A stretch of 64,000 nucleotides of DNA from assembly GCF_017094485.1 (NCBI RefSeq), contig NZ_CP064786.1, forward strand, positions 2,732,788 through 2,796,787, in the 5' to 3' direction. Each line of letters starts with the position of its first letter. Position 1 is the first letter of the stretch. The stretch comes from Natranaeroarchaeum sulfidigenes. Lineage in GTDB: Archaea; Halobacteriota; Halobacteria; Halobacteriales; Natronoarchaeaceae. Positions 9,711 through 20,404 of the stretch are shown piece after piece. A program made the position numbers and the translations under genes. Under the pieces are notes generated by a model, which saw only the letters and a program-made list of their open reading frames with translations, had not been told where the DNA came from and did no database searches.

Positions 9711-10407
9711 ACAGACCTTCGAGGCAACGTTGTACGCGCCGCTCTTCTACTCCAGTTCTGAGGGGCGAGCGATACGAACACAGCCGACGCTGTCGTCGAC
9801 AGCACTCATGCACGCCCTCGGATACCGGTATTTCGAACTCGAAAAGCGGTATGCCGAGTTCGGCGAGGACGCAACCACTGCGGACTACTCACACCTCAGA
9901 GAACAACCGTTCTTTGTCACCGATATGCGTCCCATCGCTGTCGAAACCGACGAACGCACGTTCCGGAGCACCGACTATCGCTCGGAACGACACTTCACGA
10001 CAAACGATACGGACATCGCAAATCAGGTCTCAGGATCGAAATCAGTTCCCGAAATCCTTGAAAAATCAGGGGCAGCATACCAGACGATTCGAAACTACCT
10101 CGGGATCACTCCAGGATCAACGTTCGAGTTCACCGTCTGGAGCGAAACGGAGCTTCCGGAACACCCCTTTTTCCGAATGGGGATCAAGCAGACCGGCGAG
10201 TTCCGCGCAAAACCGGCTGAACTGGACACGCTGGTACTCAACAAATACCTGCTCTCAGAAGTGTACGAGCTACCCGATGAGCTGCTGACCGATCTAGTCG
10301 AACACAGCCAGAGGTTCAACCGGGGCAACGATCCACGGTTACAGCATTTCGTTGGTGTCGAGCCCGAGTTCGTCCGTGACCAGATAGTTCCAGAGGTGCT
10401 CGGATGA
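9703..10407 (+). CDS. csc1: Csc1/Cas5d, type I-D crRNA 5'-handle subunit
   Basis: Small RAMP protein expected to cap the crRNA 5' handle in the effector complex, about 234 residues. The N-terminus (MIEQTFEATLYAPLFYSSSEG) is typical for Csc1. A GTG at 9697 is an alternative start; ATG 9703 fits family members better and leaves an 8-base overlap with csc2. The stop overlaps the cas3 start by 4 bases. Assignment is mainly by position and the RAMP-like beginning, because Csc1 proteins are poorly conserved. Confidence 0.8.
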   Translation: MIEQTFEATLYAPLFYSSSEGRAIRTQPTLSSTALMHALGYRYFELEKRYAEFGEDATTADYSHLREQPFFVTDMRPIAVETDERTFRSTDYRSERHFTTNDTDIANQVSGSKSVPEILEKSGAAYQTIRNYLGITPGSTFEFTVWSETELPEHPFFRMGIKQTGEFRAKPAELDTLVLNKYLLSEVYELPDELLTDLVEHSQRFNRGNDPRLQHFVGVEPEFVRDQIVPEVLG

Positions 10408-12302
10408 CCGAATTCGAGGTTGCTGGCGCGAGCCTTGCGACAGAGACACCGGAACCGGCACTCGAAGATCGTGGCTTCGAATACGCCCGTGCGTTCCAGA
10501 ACCGCGTTATCGAGTGGATTCACGATGGCACCGACCCCGTATCGGTTGTTCGTGCGCCCACTGGCGGGGGAAAGACCGCGACCTTCTACGAACTCATCGA
10601 CTCACGGGATATGACACTTCTCGTCTATCCCACGAACGCGCTTCTCCGGCAGCAACGAGAGCGATTTGAGGACGACGATGTCGACGTCGCTGTCCTCAAC
10701 GCAAACACGTTAGAAGGTCATGGACACGAACGGACGGAACAACTGATCGGCTTCGTCAACTCGTATGCAGCCGATTACGATGCAATTCTAACGAATCCTG
10801 ACATCCTGCAGGCAGCGATCCAGGATATGTACGTCGGGAGTGACCCGATGCGGTTTTTTAATTGGTTCGATGCGATTGTCTACGACGAGTTCCATTTTTA
10901 TGACGCTCTGTCAGCAAGCGGTCTGCTGTTGCAGATCAAGATTATTGCCGAACGACAATCCGATCCAAAGATACTGCTTGCGTCTGCAACGCCGAACGAT
11001 GAGTTCGTCGAGTTCCTTCGTGAACAAGTCGGCTTGACTGTCCGCGATATCGGTGCCGACTACGACCCGGATGGCGATCAGTTCCGACACCGAATGGTTG
11101 TCCGTCGACACGAAGACAGGAAGATATTCGACTATCGAGACGAGATTGCCGCAGAACTCGAAGCAAAAGTTGAGGCAGTCGACGACTACGACGATCCGGA
11201 GGTTGTCCTCGTATTTAATAGTGCGAAGGACAGCAACGACTTCCATGATTTCCTCTACCACGAGTATCCGACTGTTTTCGAACACACCGCCAAAGACAAC
11301 GGGTTCGATACGAACGACGAGGGTGCCGACCTCAACGATACGGAGTTCTACATCCTCAATACCACCAGCAAGGGAGAAGTTGGACTCGATTACGATGTGA
11401 CGACGTTGTATATGGAAAAACCCTTCACCGCGAGTGCGTTTCTTCAGCGATTTGGGCGAGCAGGTCGTCAGTCGGAAGCGACCGTCGACATATACGGCCT
11501 CGGACAGGGACCGTGGGGCGAGAATGTTGATTTCCCCTCCTTCGCCGAACAGATCTACGAAGGACTGGACTCGACGCAGATGAATCAAAAACGGTTAGCT
11601 GACCTCGTCGGGTTCCGAGCGGCCTACGCCATTATGAAACGTGAGGAAGACTCATACGGGTTTAATCAGGAGCTGCGTGAGGACTTCAAGTCAAACATCG
11701 ACAGATACGAAAAATGGTACAGGTTTATTCGGGCCGTTAACGCCGAATGTGGTGAAATAAAAGACGGATTCGGTCCGGGAAAGTACTCACAGAACGATCC
11801 CGAAGCGAAACTCTTGGAGTTCACCAGAGAATGCTTCAAAACGTTTCAGGGGCTTCGTGGTCGGTCGCTGTCGGCGTCGATCAAATATCCACGAGGAGAC
11901 CGACTCGGTGTTACGACCTACGATCTCTCGACAACACTCCGTAACTACGATATCGTTGACGTTGGTGACGACGATATTCTGGTTTTGGGGCCAGCGGACG
12001 ATACTATTCTATCGACCGTGACGGCACGTCTTCCAGCATATGAGACAGAGCCGACCCAGTACGATCAGACGAGAGGAGAGATAGAAGAACAGCTCCAGAC
12101 GAAGATACACCGACATATCGATCAAGCCGAATTAAACAACGAGTTTGAGGTGTCGACAGAGCTGTTACATCGGCTGTTCCGCATCATCGATATCGTTGAT
12201 GCAATCATTCCCTCTCGCATTACAACCTCCGAGTATGACATCGAAATCGATGACAACTCCGGTGGCCCGCCAGCAATCAATGTCCAGCCGCGTCAAATAT
12301 GA
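10404..12302 (+). CDS. cas3: Cas3' superfamily 2 helicase without HD domain
   Basis: ATP-dependent helicase recruited to unwind target DNA, 632 residues. Walker A is APTGGGKT (residues 51-58). The DExH motif appears as YDEFHFYD (about residue 160), motif III as SATPN and motif VI as QRFGRAGRQ (about residue 348). No HD nuclease domain is present at either end. This matches type I-D, where the HD motif is on Cas10d. Both ends overlap the neighbouring genes by 4 bases. Confidence 0.9.
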   Translation: MTEFEVAGASLATETPEPALEDRGFEYARAFQNRVIEWIHDGTDPVSVVRAPTGGGKTATFYELIDSRDMTLLVYPTNALLRQQRERFEDDDVDVAVLNANTLEGHGHERTEQLIGFVNSYAADYDAILTNPDILQAAIQDMYVGSDPMRFFNWFDAIVYDEFHFYDALSASGLLLQIKIIAERQSDPKILLASATPNDEFVEFLREQVGLTVRDIGADYDPDGDQFRHRMVVRRHEDRKIFDYRDEIAAELEAKVEAVDDYDDPEVVLVFNSAKDSNDFHDFLYHEYPTVFEHTAKDNGFDTNDEGADLNDTEFYILNTTSKGEVGLDYDVTTLYMEKPFTASAFLQRFGRAGRQSEATVDIYGLGQGPWGENVDFPSFAEQIYEGLDSTQMNQKRLADLVGFRAAYAIMKREEDSYGFNQELREDFKSNIDRYEKWYRFIRAVNAECGEIKDGFGPGKYSQNDPEAKLLEFTRECFKTFQGLRGRSLSASIKYPRGDRLGVTTYDLSTTLRNYDIVDVGDDDILVLGPADDTILSTVTARLPAYETEPTQYDQTRGEIEEQLQTKIHRHIDQAELNNEFEVSTELLHRLFRIIDIVDAIIPSRITTSEYDIEIDDNSGGPPAINVQPRQI

Positions 12303-12892
12303 CTGATAACTTGATCAATGTCGCTGATCTCAACCAGTTTTCATACTGTCCACGGCGGTACTGGTATCTCCATTTCTATGATACCCAGGGCAGAAACTAC
12401 GAGCGAATCGAGGGGAAAACAAAGCACGAAAACCAGGCAACCCGAGGCGATTGGGTCAACGAACTCTACCTCGAATCCGAAGAGCTTGGTCTCAAAGGAA
12501 AGATAGATATTCTCGATCTGGACGGTAATCAAGTCGTTCCGGTTGAACGAAAGCGAGCGGAGAGTGGAGACTACTACAAAAGTGATGAGATGCAGTTGGC
12601 GGGCTACTGTATGCTACTTGAAGATCATTTAGATCAGCCCGTTTGTCAAGGGGCGATCTACCTCTACGAAACTGACCAACGAATGCATATTCCGATAACG
12701 GAATCCCACCGGGAGGATGTCCACAAACAGATCGAAACAATGCAATCGATGTCCGTCGACTCCATCCCACCACTCACGGACAACCCAAAGAAGTGCGAAG
12801 CCTGCTCGGCGCGAGAGTACTGTATGCCGGAGGAAACTGCGATGCTCGAACCAGAGAAGGCACACGGAACAGGCTGGGAGGAGGAAATATGA
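12299..12892 (+). CDS. cas4: Cas4 RecB-like nuclease with iron-sulfur cysteines
   Basis: Nuclease that trims and orients new spacers before integration, 197 residues. The first Fe-S cysteine is in NQFSYCPRRYWYLHF, and the other three are near the C-terminus in CEACSAREYC. The RecB-type catalytic motifs are GKIDIL (Asp) and VPVERKR (Glu-x-Lys). The gene overlaps cas3 and cas1 by 4 bases each, giving the usual cas4-cas1-cas2 adaptation block. Confidence 0.92.
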   Translation: MTDNLINVADLNQFSYCPRRYWYLHFYDTQGRNYERIEGKTKHENQATRGDWVNELYLESEELGLKGKIDILDLDGNQVVPVERKRAESGDYYKSDEMQLAGYCMLLEDHLDQPVCQGAIYLYETDQRMHIPITESHREDVHKQIETMQSMSVDSIPPLTDNPKKCEACSAREYCMPEETAMLEPEKAHGTGWEEEI

Positions 12893-13884
12893 AAGCCACC
12901 GAAGGGATGTTCGATGAGTCAGTTGTCTACGTCACCCAACAGGGTACCCAAGTCGGAACCGAGGGCGGACGGATCACTGTCTGGGATGTCGATGGCGACG
13001 AGGGGGAACTCGCCTCTTTCCCGACTGAAAAGCTGGATACGATCAACGTCTTCGGCGGGGTGAACTTCTCGACGCCGTTTGTTGCCGAAGCCAATCGTCA
13101 CGGGATTATCCTGAACTATTTCACCCAAAACGGAAAGTACCGTGGGAGCTTCGTGCCCGAAAAGAACACCATCGCTGAGGTTCGCCGGGCCCAGTACGAT
13201 CTCGATACATCAGCCGAAGTCGATATCGCCGCATCGATGATCGCCGCCAAAATTCGCAATTCTCGGACACTCCTCTCCCGCAAGGGCGTTTACGGGACAG
13301 ATGTCCTCAAAGATCTCGGATTAAAGGCAACTACAGTAGCAACGAAAGACGATCTACGTGGCGTTGAAGGTGAAGCCAGCGAACGATACTTTAGCCGACT
13401 AGACGAGACGATCACCGATGGCTGGACATTCGAAAAGCGGACGAAACGACCACCGGAAGATCATATCAACTCGTTACTGTCACTGACCTACGTATTCATG
13501 AAAAACGAAGTTCTCAGCGCGTTGCGTCAGTTCAACCTCGATCCGTTTTTGGGTGTGTTGCACGCCGATCGACACGGTCGTCCCTCGCTTGCACTCGATT
13601 TACAGGAGGAGTTCAGGCCAATCTTCTGTGATGCGTTCGTTACTCGGCTTGTCAATCGGGGAGTCATCACCCACGACGAATTTACCAAAGACAACCATCT
13701 GGCGGACGAAGCATTCAAAACGTACTGCTCGAAGTTTGACGATTTCATGCAAGAGGAGTTCACCCATCCATACTTCGAATACACCGTCACGCGTCGGAAG
13801 GCCGTACGACAACAAGCGATCCTGTTGCGGAAAGCGATTACTGGTGAGCTAGACGAATATCACGCGCTGACGTTTTCAAAGTAA
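12889..13884 (+). CDS. cas1: Cas1 spacer-integration nuclease
   Basis: Integrase subunit that, with Cas2, inserts spacers at the leader end of the array. The start is the ATG at 12889 in the ATGA overlap with cas4, giving 331 residues, the usual size. An open frame continues further upstream but lies inside cas4. The C-terminal catalytic region is recognisable: LLSLTYVFMKNEVLSAL followed by GVLHADRHGRPSLALDL and EEFRP, supplying the conserved Glu, His and Asp metal ligands. It is followed after two bases by cas2. Confidence 0.93.
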   Translation: MKATEGMFDESVVYVTQQGTQVGTEGGRITVWDVDGDEGELASFPTEKLDTINVFGGVNFSTPFVAEANRHGIILNYFTQNGKYRGSFVPEKNTIAEVRRAQYDLDTSAEVDIAASMIAAKIRNSRTLLSRKGVYGTDVLKDLGLKATTVATKDDLRGVEGEASERYFSRLDETITDGWTFEKRTKRPPEDHINSLLSLTYVFMKNEVLSALRQFNLDPFLGVLHADRHGRPSLALDLQEEFRPIFCDAFVTRLVNRGVITHDEFTKDNHLADEAFKTYCSKFDDFMQEEFTHPYFEYTVTRRKAVRQQAILLRKAITGELDEYHALTFSK

Positions 13885-13886
13885 CC

Positions 13887-14159
13887 ATGCGTCTGGCAAT
13901 TGCCTATGATGTGAGTTCGGACTCGAACCGTAGGCGTGTGTACCGAACGCTCCAGCGGTACGGAGCTTGGCGGCAGTACAGCGTTTTCGAGGTCGATGTA
14001 AGCAAAACAGAGCGTGTCGAGCTGGAAGACGAGCTTGAATCACATATTGAGCCATCAGATGGAGATCGGATTCGCATCTACCGTCTATGTGAAGCTTGTC
14101 AAAACAACACGACCGACCTCGGGTCCGATCCGCCTGATGAGCAATCGAATGTGCTCTAA
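13887..14159 (+). CDS. cas2: Cas2
   Basis: Small dimeric partner of Cas1 in spacer integration, 90 residues. It opens with the ferredoxin-like strand RLAIAYDVSSDSNRRRVYRT containing the conserved Asp, continues LQRYGAWRQYSVFEVDVS, and ends DGDRIRIYRLCEAC, all typical. It is the last gene of the operon. The leader of array 2 follows directly. Confidence 0.95.
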   Translation: MRLAIAYDVSSDSNRRRVYRTLQRYGAWRQYSVFEVDVSKTERVELEDELESHIEPSDGDRIRIYRLCEACQNNTTDLGSDPPDEQSNVL

Positions 14160-14175
14160 CGGGGTTTACGTTGAC

Positions 14176-14274
14176 CTTTATAAAATCCTTGTACAGCCCC
14201 GGTCGATGTAAACGGTACTGAATTTCGAGCACTGAGAAAGGTTTTTGATCCCTATAGCCGTATTTTCACCCCCT
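14176..14274 (+). promoter_or_regulatory. Leader of CRISPR array 2 with TATA box
   Basis: The TATA box TTTATAAA (14177-14184) is 98 bases from the first repeat. Downstream come GTACAGC and, at the repeat junction, CTATAGCCGTATTTTCACCC. The same elements with the same spacing form the array 1 leader. This is the array promoter and the Cas1-Cas2 integration signal. Confidence 0.85.
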
Positions 14275-17200
14275 GTCGAGACATCCAGAAAACCCAGCGC
14301 GGGATTGAAACGTTTATCCGGCAGGCCTTCGAGGACTACGTTTCGAGGTCGAGACATCCAGAAAACCCAGCGCGGGATTGAAACTGCTCTCCATGAGCGA
14401 CATGGAGCGACCGGACCCAGGTCGAGACATCCAGAAAACCCAGCGCGGGATTGAAACTCGGATAGTCCTCGATCTCGATAACGTCCCCGCCCGTCGAGAC
14501 ATCCAGAAAACCCAGCGCGGGATTGAAACACGACGAGAGCCCCGAGGAACAGGACGCACAACCAGTCGAGACATCCAGAAAACCCAGCGCGGGATTGAAA
14601 CGACACGTCACGCCAGGCCGCAGCTCGAAGACAGTGTCGAGACATCCAGAAAACCCAGCGCGGGATTGAAACCCAGACGAGCTGCGAGAGCGTGCTCACT
14701 GGCTTACTGTCGAGACATCCAGAAAACCCAGCGCGGGATTGAAACACGATGAGGACGAAGACGCCGGGAACGGATCAAACAGTCGAGACATCCAGAAAAC
14801 CCAGCGCGGGATTGAAACTTCTCGATGGTGCGATCTTCTACGACGCTTCGGAGGTCGAGACATCCAGAAAACCCAGCGCGGGATTGAAACCTGTTGCTGT
14901 TCTTGGTCGGTGGGCTATTCAGCCAAGTCGAGACATCCAGAAAACCCAGCGCGGGATTGAAACTGCGGTCGGTCCTCGCTCATCGCATCGACTTCTCGGG
15001 TCGAGACATCCAGAAAACCCAGCGCGGGATTGAAACCGGGGATCGGTTATGCGGTGATTGATGCCTACGGTCGAGACATCCAGAAAACCCAGCGCGGGAT
15101 TGAAACGCGTCGAAAAAACTACCAGCGTCTCGAATCTCGCGGTCGAGACATCCAGAAAACCCAGCGCGGGATTGAAACCTCGCCTGATCGAGCCGAGGAG
15201 TATGTCGCGACGTGGTCGAGACATCCAGAAAACCCAGCGCGGGATTGAAACACGGTGAGACTGATTGTACCGTATCCGAGTGTATTGGTCGAGACATCCA
15301 GAAAACCCAGCGCGGGATTGAAACCCGTCGTCACTCATGCATGAACCTCCGGTTCGGTGGTCGAGACATCCAGAAAACCCAGCGCGGGATTGAAACAACA
15401 CCGCCCGATCGCCGCCGTTGCGGTTCACGTGTCGAGACATCCAGAAAACCCAGCGCGGGATTGAAACTACCGGGCCTATCACCGGAAGCTAGAGAAGAAC
15501 GGTCGAGACATCCAGAAAACCCAGCGCGGGATTGAAACGAGTATGCACCGATGCACATGCGAGGATAACCTACGGTCGAGACATCCAGAAAACCCAGCGC
15601 GGGATTGAAACACGACTGGGCCGACCGCGTCCAGAGACTCCGCACACAGTCGAGACATCCAGAAAACCCAGCGCGGGATTGAAACGTCATCAGTGTGGCG
15701 GCTATCGCCCCTGGTGCGATTGTCGAGACATCCAGAAAACCCAGCGCGGGATTGAAACCTGGTCTGGTTCCGGCTCGGGGACAAGCTCGACGAGTCGAGA
15801 CATCCAGAAAACCCAGCGCGGGATTGAAACCCGCCCATGTGGCGAGCGAGTCCGACCGATCCGCGGGTCGAGACATCCAGAAAACCCAGCGCGGGATTGA
15901 AACTCCCGTGCTCACAAGCACGATCGCGGCGAGTGCCGCGGTCGAGACATCCAGAAAACCCAGCGCGGGATTGAAACCTCGATCGCAGGACAGAGCCGAT
16001 CAGGGCCGGTTGTGTCGAGACATCCAGAAAACCCAGCGCGGGATTGAAACTGCATGGTGGCGGCAAGGGTCCGGGCCAGCCGCTTCGTCGAGACATCCAG
16101 AAAACCCAGCGCGGGATTGAAACCGTCATCGTTCTCGGCAGCACAAACGTAGCCGATACGTCGAGACATCCAGAAAACCCAGCGCGGGATTGAAACTTCT
16201 CCGGGCATGTTCTCGTCATGCTCGGTCGAGACGTCGAGACATCCAGAAAACCCAGCGCGGGATTGAAACTAAGGCGTCTACAACGTCGTCGTGCGAGCCT
16301 TCGGGGGTCGAGACATCCAGAAAACCCAGCGCGGGATTGAAACACGAACTGTTAGCGCACTTGTCTGAAGCTATGCAGTGTCGAGACATCCAGAAAACCC
16401 AGCGCGGGATTGAAACAGTTGAAAGGTGTCAAAATCGCTCGTGCAGATACAGGTCGAGACATCCAGAAAACCCAGCGCGGGATTGAAACAATATTTCGGT
16501 GAGGATTTCAGTCAGTATCCTCATTGTCGAGACATCCAGAAAACCCAGCGCGGGATTGAAACTAACTCATGCTCCTTTACCCCTCGCGTAAGCGTCAACG
16601 TCGAGACATCCAGAAAACCCAGCGCGGGATTGAAACACATTTCGACGAATCCCCCCGTGGCGGTCGATCTGTCGAGACATCCAGAAAACCCAGCGCGGGA
16701 TTGAAACGCGCGGTCTTGGCCGTCACAGTCGCTGTATCGGGTCGAGACATCCAGAAAACCCAGCGCGGGATTGAAACAGATCGTCACGCAGGGCGACAAC
16801 AACGCCTATCAGGGTCGAGACATCCAGAAAACCCAGCGCGGGATTGAAACAAGTCCAGTTATCAATCCTGATATCTCGCGCTTTTATGTCGAGACATCCA
16901 GAAAACCCAGCGCGGGATTGAAACCCGTCCTCGATGTCGGCTGCGTAGATACTCCCAGATTGGTCGAGACATCCAGAAAACCCAGCGCGGGATTGAAACG
17001 CCTGTATGCGCGTTTACGACGTGATAAGCATCATGTCGAGACATCCAGAAAACCCAGCGCGGGATTGAAACTCAATTACGACGGCAGTGAACCGGTGGGG
17101 TACGTCATGTCGAGACATCCAGAAAACCCAGCGCGGGATTGAAACACGGTGCCGGTTACTGGGTCGCCAGCATATAACGTCGAGACATCCAGAAAACCCA

Positions 17201-20200
17201 GCGCGGGATTGAAACGACAATCGTAGAGCCGCCAGACAGACGCTCATGCACGTCGAGACATCCAGAAAACCCAGCGCGGGATTGAAACACGAACTGTTAG
17301 CGCACTTGTCCGAAGCTATGCAGGTCGAGACATCCAGAAAACCCAGCGCGGGATTGAAACAGCGAGTGATGAAAGACCGAGCAGCCGATATCAACGGTCG
17401 AGACATCCAGAAAACCCAGCGCGGGATTGAAACAAGAATGAGTTACAACAGTTGGTACGACGACAGCGGTCGAGACATCCAGAAAACCCAGCGCGGGATT
17501 GAAACTAGGTCCTCCGGTAGCTCGTCTTCGATAATATCAGGTCGAGACATCCAGAAAACCCAGCGCGGGATTGAAACAGTCCGAGTTGACGGAAGTACAG
17601 CGCCATCTGGCCCGTCGAGACATCCAGAAAACCCAGCGCGGGATTGAAACTAGCTTCTGGTGCTCCGCGTCGGGAGTCGCCTGGTGCGTCGAGACATCCA
17701 GAAAACCCAGCGCGGGATTGAAACTCGTCGTCCGAGACGAGTAGGGGGTCGGCGGCCAGGTCGAGACATCCAGAAAACCCAGCGCGGGATTGAAACTCGG
17801 CCTGATCGTGATCGTTGGCGGCACGGTTTTCGGTCGAGACATCCAGAAAACCCAGCGCGGGATTGAAACCGTCACTTGCCATAGTTGTCAACTCCGAGCG
17901 GTTGTCGAGACATCCAGAAAACCCAGCGCGGGATTGAAACATGTCGACCACTGTTCCTCAAATGTGTCTGGATCGTCGAGACATCCAGAAAACCCAGCGC
18001 GGGATTGAAACTCGCTGACTTGGAAGAAGATGTCAACGACTCCGAGCGTCGAGACATCCAGAAAACCCAGCGCGGGATTGAAACCGGTATGGATCGTCTC
18101 CCGATAGCGTACTCTCGGGTTGTCGAGACATCCAGAAAACCCAGCGCGGGATTGAAACTAGCCGTATCCCGCTCGTCAAGGATCTGTTCGCCTAGTCGAG
18201 ACATCCAGAAAACCCAGCGCGGGATTGAAACAGCAATGAATCAGACGACGGTCTTTTGGTCGTCGGGTCGAGACATCCAGAAAACCCAGCGCGGGATTGA
18301 AACCCGGACGGCAGCAGTGCCTTGCGACATATCAGGGAAGTCGAGACATCCAGAAAACCCAGCGCGGGATTGAAACGACTCGGACCTCGCGGACGTTATC
18401 CGTGTGCAGGTCGGTCGAGACATCCAGAAAACCCAGCGCGGGATTGAAACTAGAAGTCAATGCCGTCTATCGGTTTTAGGTCACAGTCGAGACATCCAGA
18501 AAACCCAGCGCGGGATTGAAACGATTCCATCAGCCGATTCAAGAACGCCTGTTGCAGGGTCGAGACATCCAGAAAACCCAGCGCGGGATTGAAACCGCTC
18601 GGTCGGCGTCAGTTGCATCTACACTGATATAGTCGAGACATCCAGAAAACCCAGCGCGGGATTGAAACTGCTCTCCGGCGATATCGAGCAGCGGCGTCAC
18701 TGCCGGGTCGAGACATCCAGAAAACCCAGCGCGGGATTGAAACATTGCATCTGCGAAATTCGTCACGAAGTCCGTCCCGGTCGAGACATCCAGAAAACCC
18801 AGCGCGGGATTGAAACTCGGCGAGCCACAACCTACGTTTAGCTATACAGTCGAGACATCCAGAAAACCCAGCGCGGGATTGAAACCAGAACTTCCTTGGA
18901 CAGGACGGTTCAGATAGCGGTCTGTCGAGACATCCAGAAAACCCAGCGCGGGATTGAAACAGGGACAGAGAGATTCTGGTCCCGATTATTACGAGATAGT
19001 CGAGACATCCAGAAAACCCAGCGCGGGATTGAAACACTTTGCCTCATGGGTGGCTAACGACCTGCCGAGACGTCGAGACATCCAGAAAACCCAGCGCGGG
19101 ATTGAAACAGCATGTCTCGCTGGAAAGCGGTCAGATCTGTGAGGTCGAGACATCCAGAAAACCCAGCGCGGGATTGAAACATTCGGCGGCGGTATCACGA
19201 CCCACAGCGCTGGCAGTCGAGACATCCAGAAAACCCAGCGCGGGATTGAAACTACGTTCGGGACACGCGCGGGCGGATCGCGCAACTGGTCGAGACATCC
19301 AGAAAACCCAGCGCGGGATTGAAACGATGAGATGTTCACGCAGCTGGAAAGAGAGGCAGGTCGAGATATCCAGAAAACCCAGCGCGGGATTGAAACGCGA
19401 CGACGCGGCCGCTGCTGGGGCCCGATCGGGTCGAGACATCCAGAAAACCCAGCGCGGGATTGAAACTCGTAGACAGCGTACGAGTCGCCGTCCTCGTGTA
19501 GGTCGAGACATCCAGAAAACCCAGCGCGGGATTGAAACCGGGATTCGAGGTTGACGACGGTCCAATTGGCGTGTCGAGACATCCAGAAAACCCAGCGCGG
19601 GATTGAAACGCCGGTGAATCGCCACGACGTGAAAAGCGCCGCGGCGTCGAGACATCCAGAAAACCCAGCGCGGGATTGAAACTCACTGCTGGCGACCGAC
19701 GACGGCGGCTTTCGAGGTCGAGACATCCAGAAAACCCAGCGCGGGATTGAAACACCAGGCCGCTCGATTCGACCGACCAGTATTCCTCGGTCGAGACATC
19801 CAGAAAACCCAGCGCGGGATTGAAACAGGACATTGAGATCAAGGATTACGACGACCCTGTTGTCGAGACATCCAGAAAACCCAGCGCGGGATTGAAACTG
19901 ATCGCGTTGGTCGGGGTGTTGATCGTCGGCACTAGTCGAGACATCCAGAAAACCCAGCGCGGGATTGAAACCGCGAGGCCGTCCAGGAGGTCGATCGGGA
20001 TGAGTGGTCGAGACATCCAGAAAACCCAGCGCGGGATTGAAACATGGCCGAGCAGGCTGCGAAAGTTGGTTGGATATAGTCGAGACATCCAGAAAACCCA
20101 GCGCGGGATTGAAACATGGCCGAGCAGGCTGCGAAAGTTGGTTGGATATAGTCGAGACATCCAGAAAACCCAGCGCGGGATTGAAACGTGACGGCAGTGC

Positions 20201-20404
20201 CCTGTTCCCTGGCGCAGGCGGCTCGTCGAGACAACCAGAAAACCCAGAACGGAATTGAAACACGTCCTGGCCTTCCTGGTACTGTACCCCGGCGTGTCGA
20301 GACAACCAGAAAACCCAGAGCGGGATTGAAACCCGTAGCCCCAGGATCGAACGGGATCTATGCCGCCATCGAGACGACTAGAAGATCCGTCGCGGAATTG
20401 AAAC
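14275..20404 (+). CRISPR. CRISPR array 2: 85 repeats, 84 spacers, transcribed rightward
   Basis: I count 82 well-conserved copies of a 37-base repeat (14275-14311 to 20151-20187), starting GTCGAGACATCCAGAAAACC and ending GCGCGGGATTGAAAC. Three progressively degenerate copies follow at 20225-20261, 20296-20332 and 20368-20404. A single internal variant (GATATCC) is at 19360. Spacers are 33-37 bases. Spacer 20044-20078 is repeated exactly at 20116-20150. Spacers 16344-16379 and 17289-17323 are the same sequence apart from one base and end length. The repeat differs from that of array 1 at 7 of 37 positions. Orientation is given by the leader and by the degenerate repeats at the far right. Confidence 0.98.

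Noticed and set aside
10404-12302. Fused HD nuclease domain expected in Cas3
   Set aside because: The first residues lead straight to the helicase Walker A at residue 51. The HD motif is instead on Cas10d, so this is normal type I-D and not a truncation.
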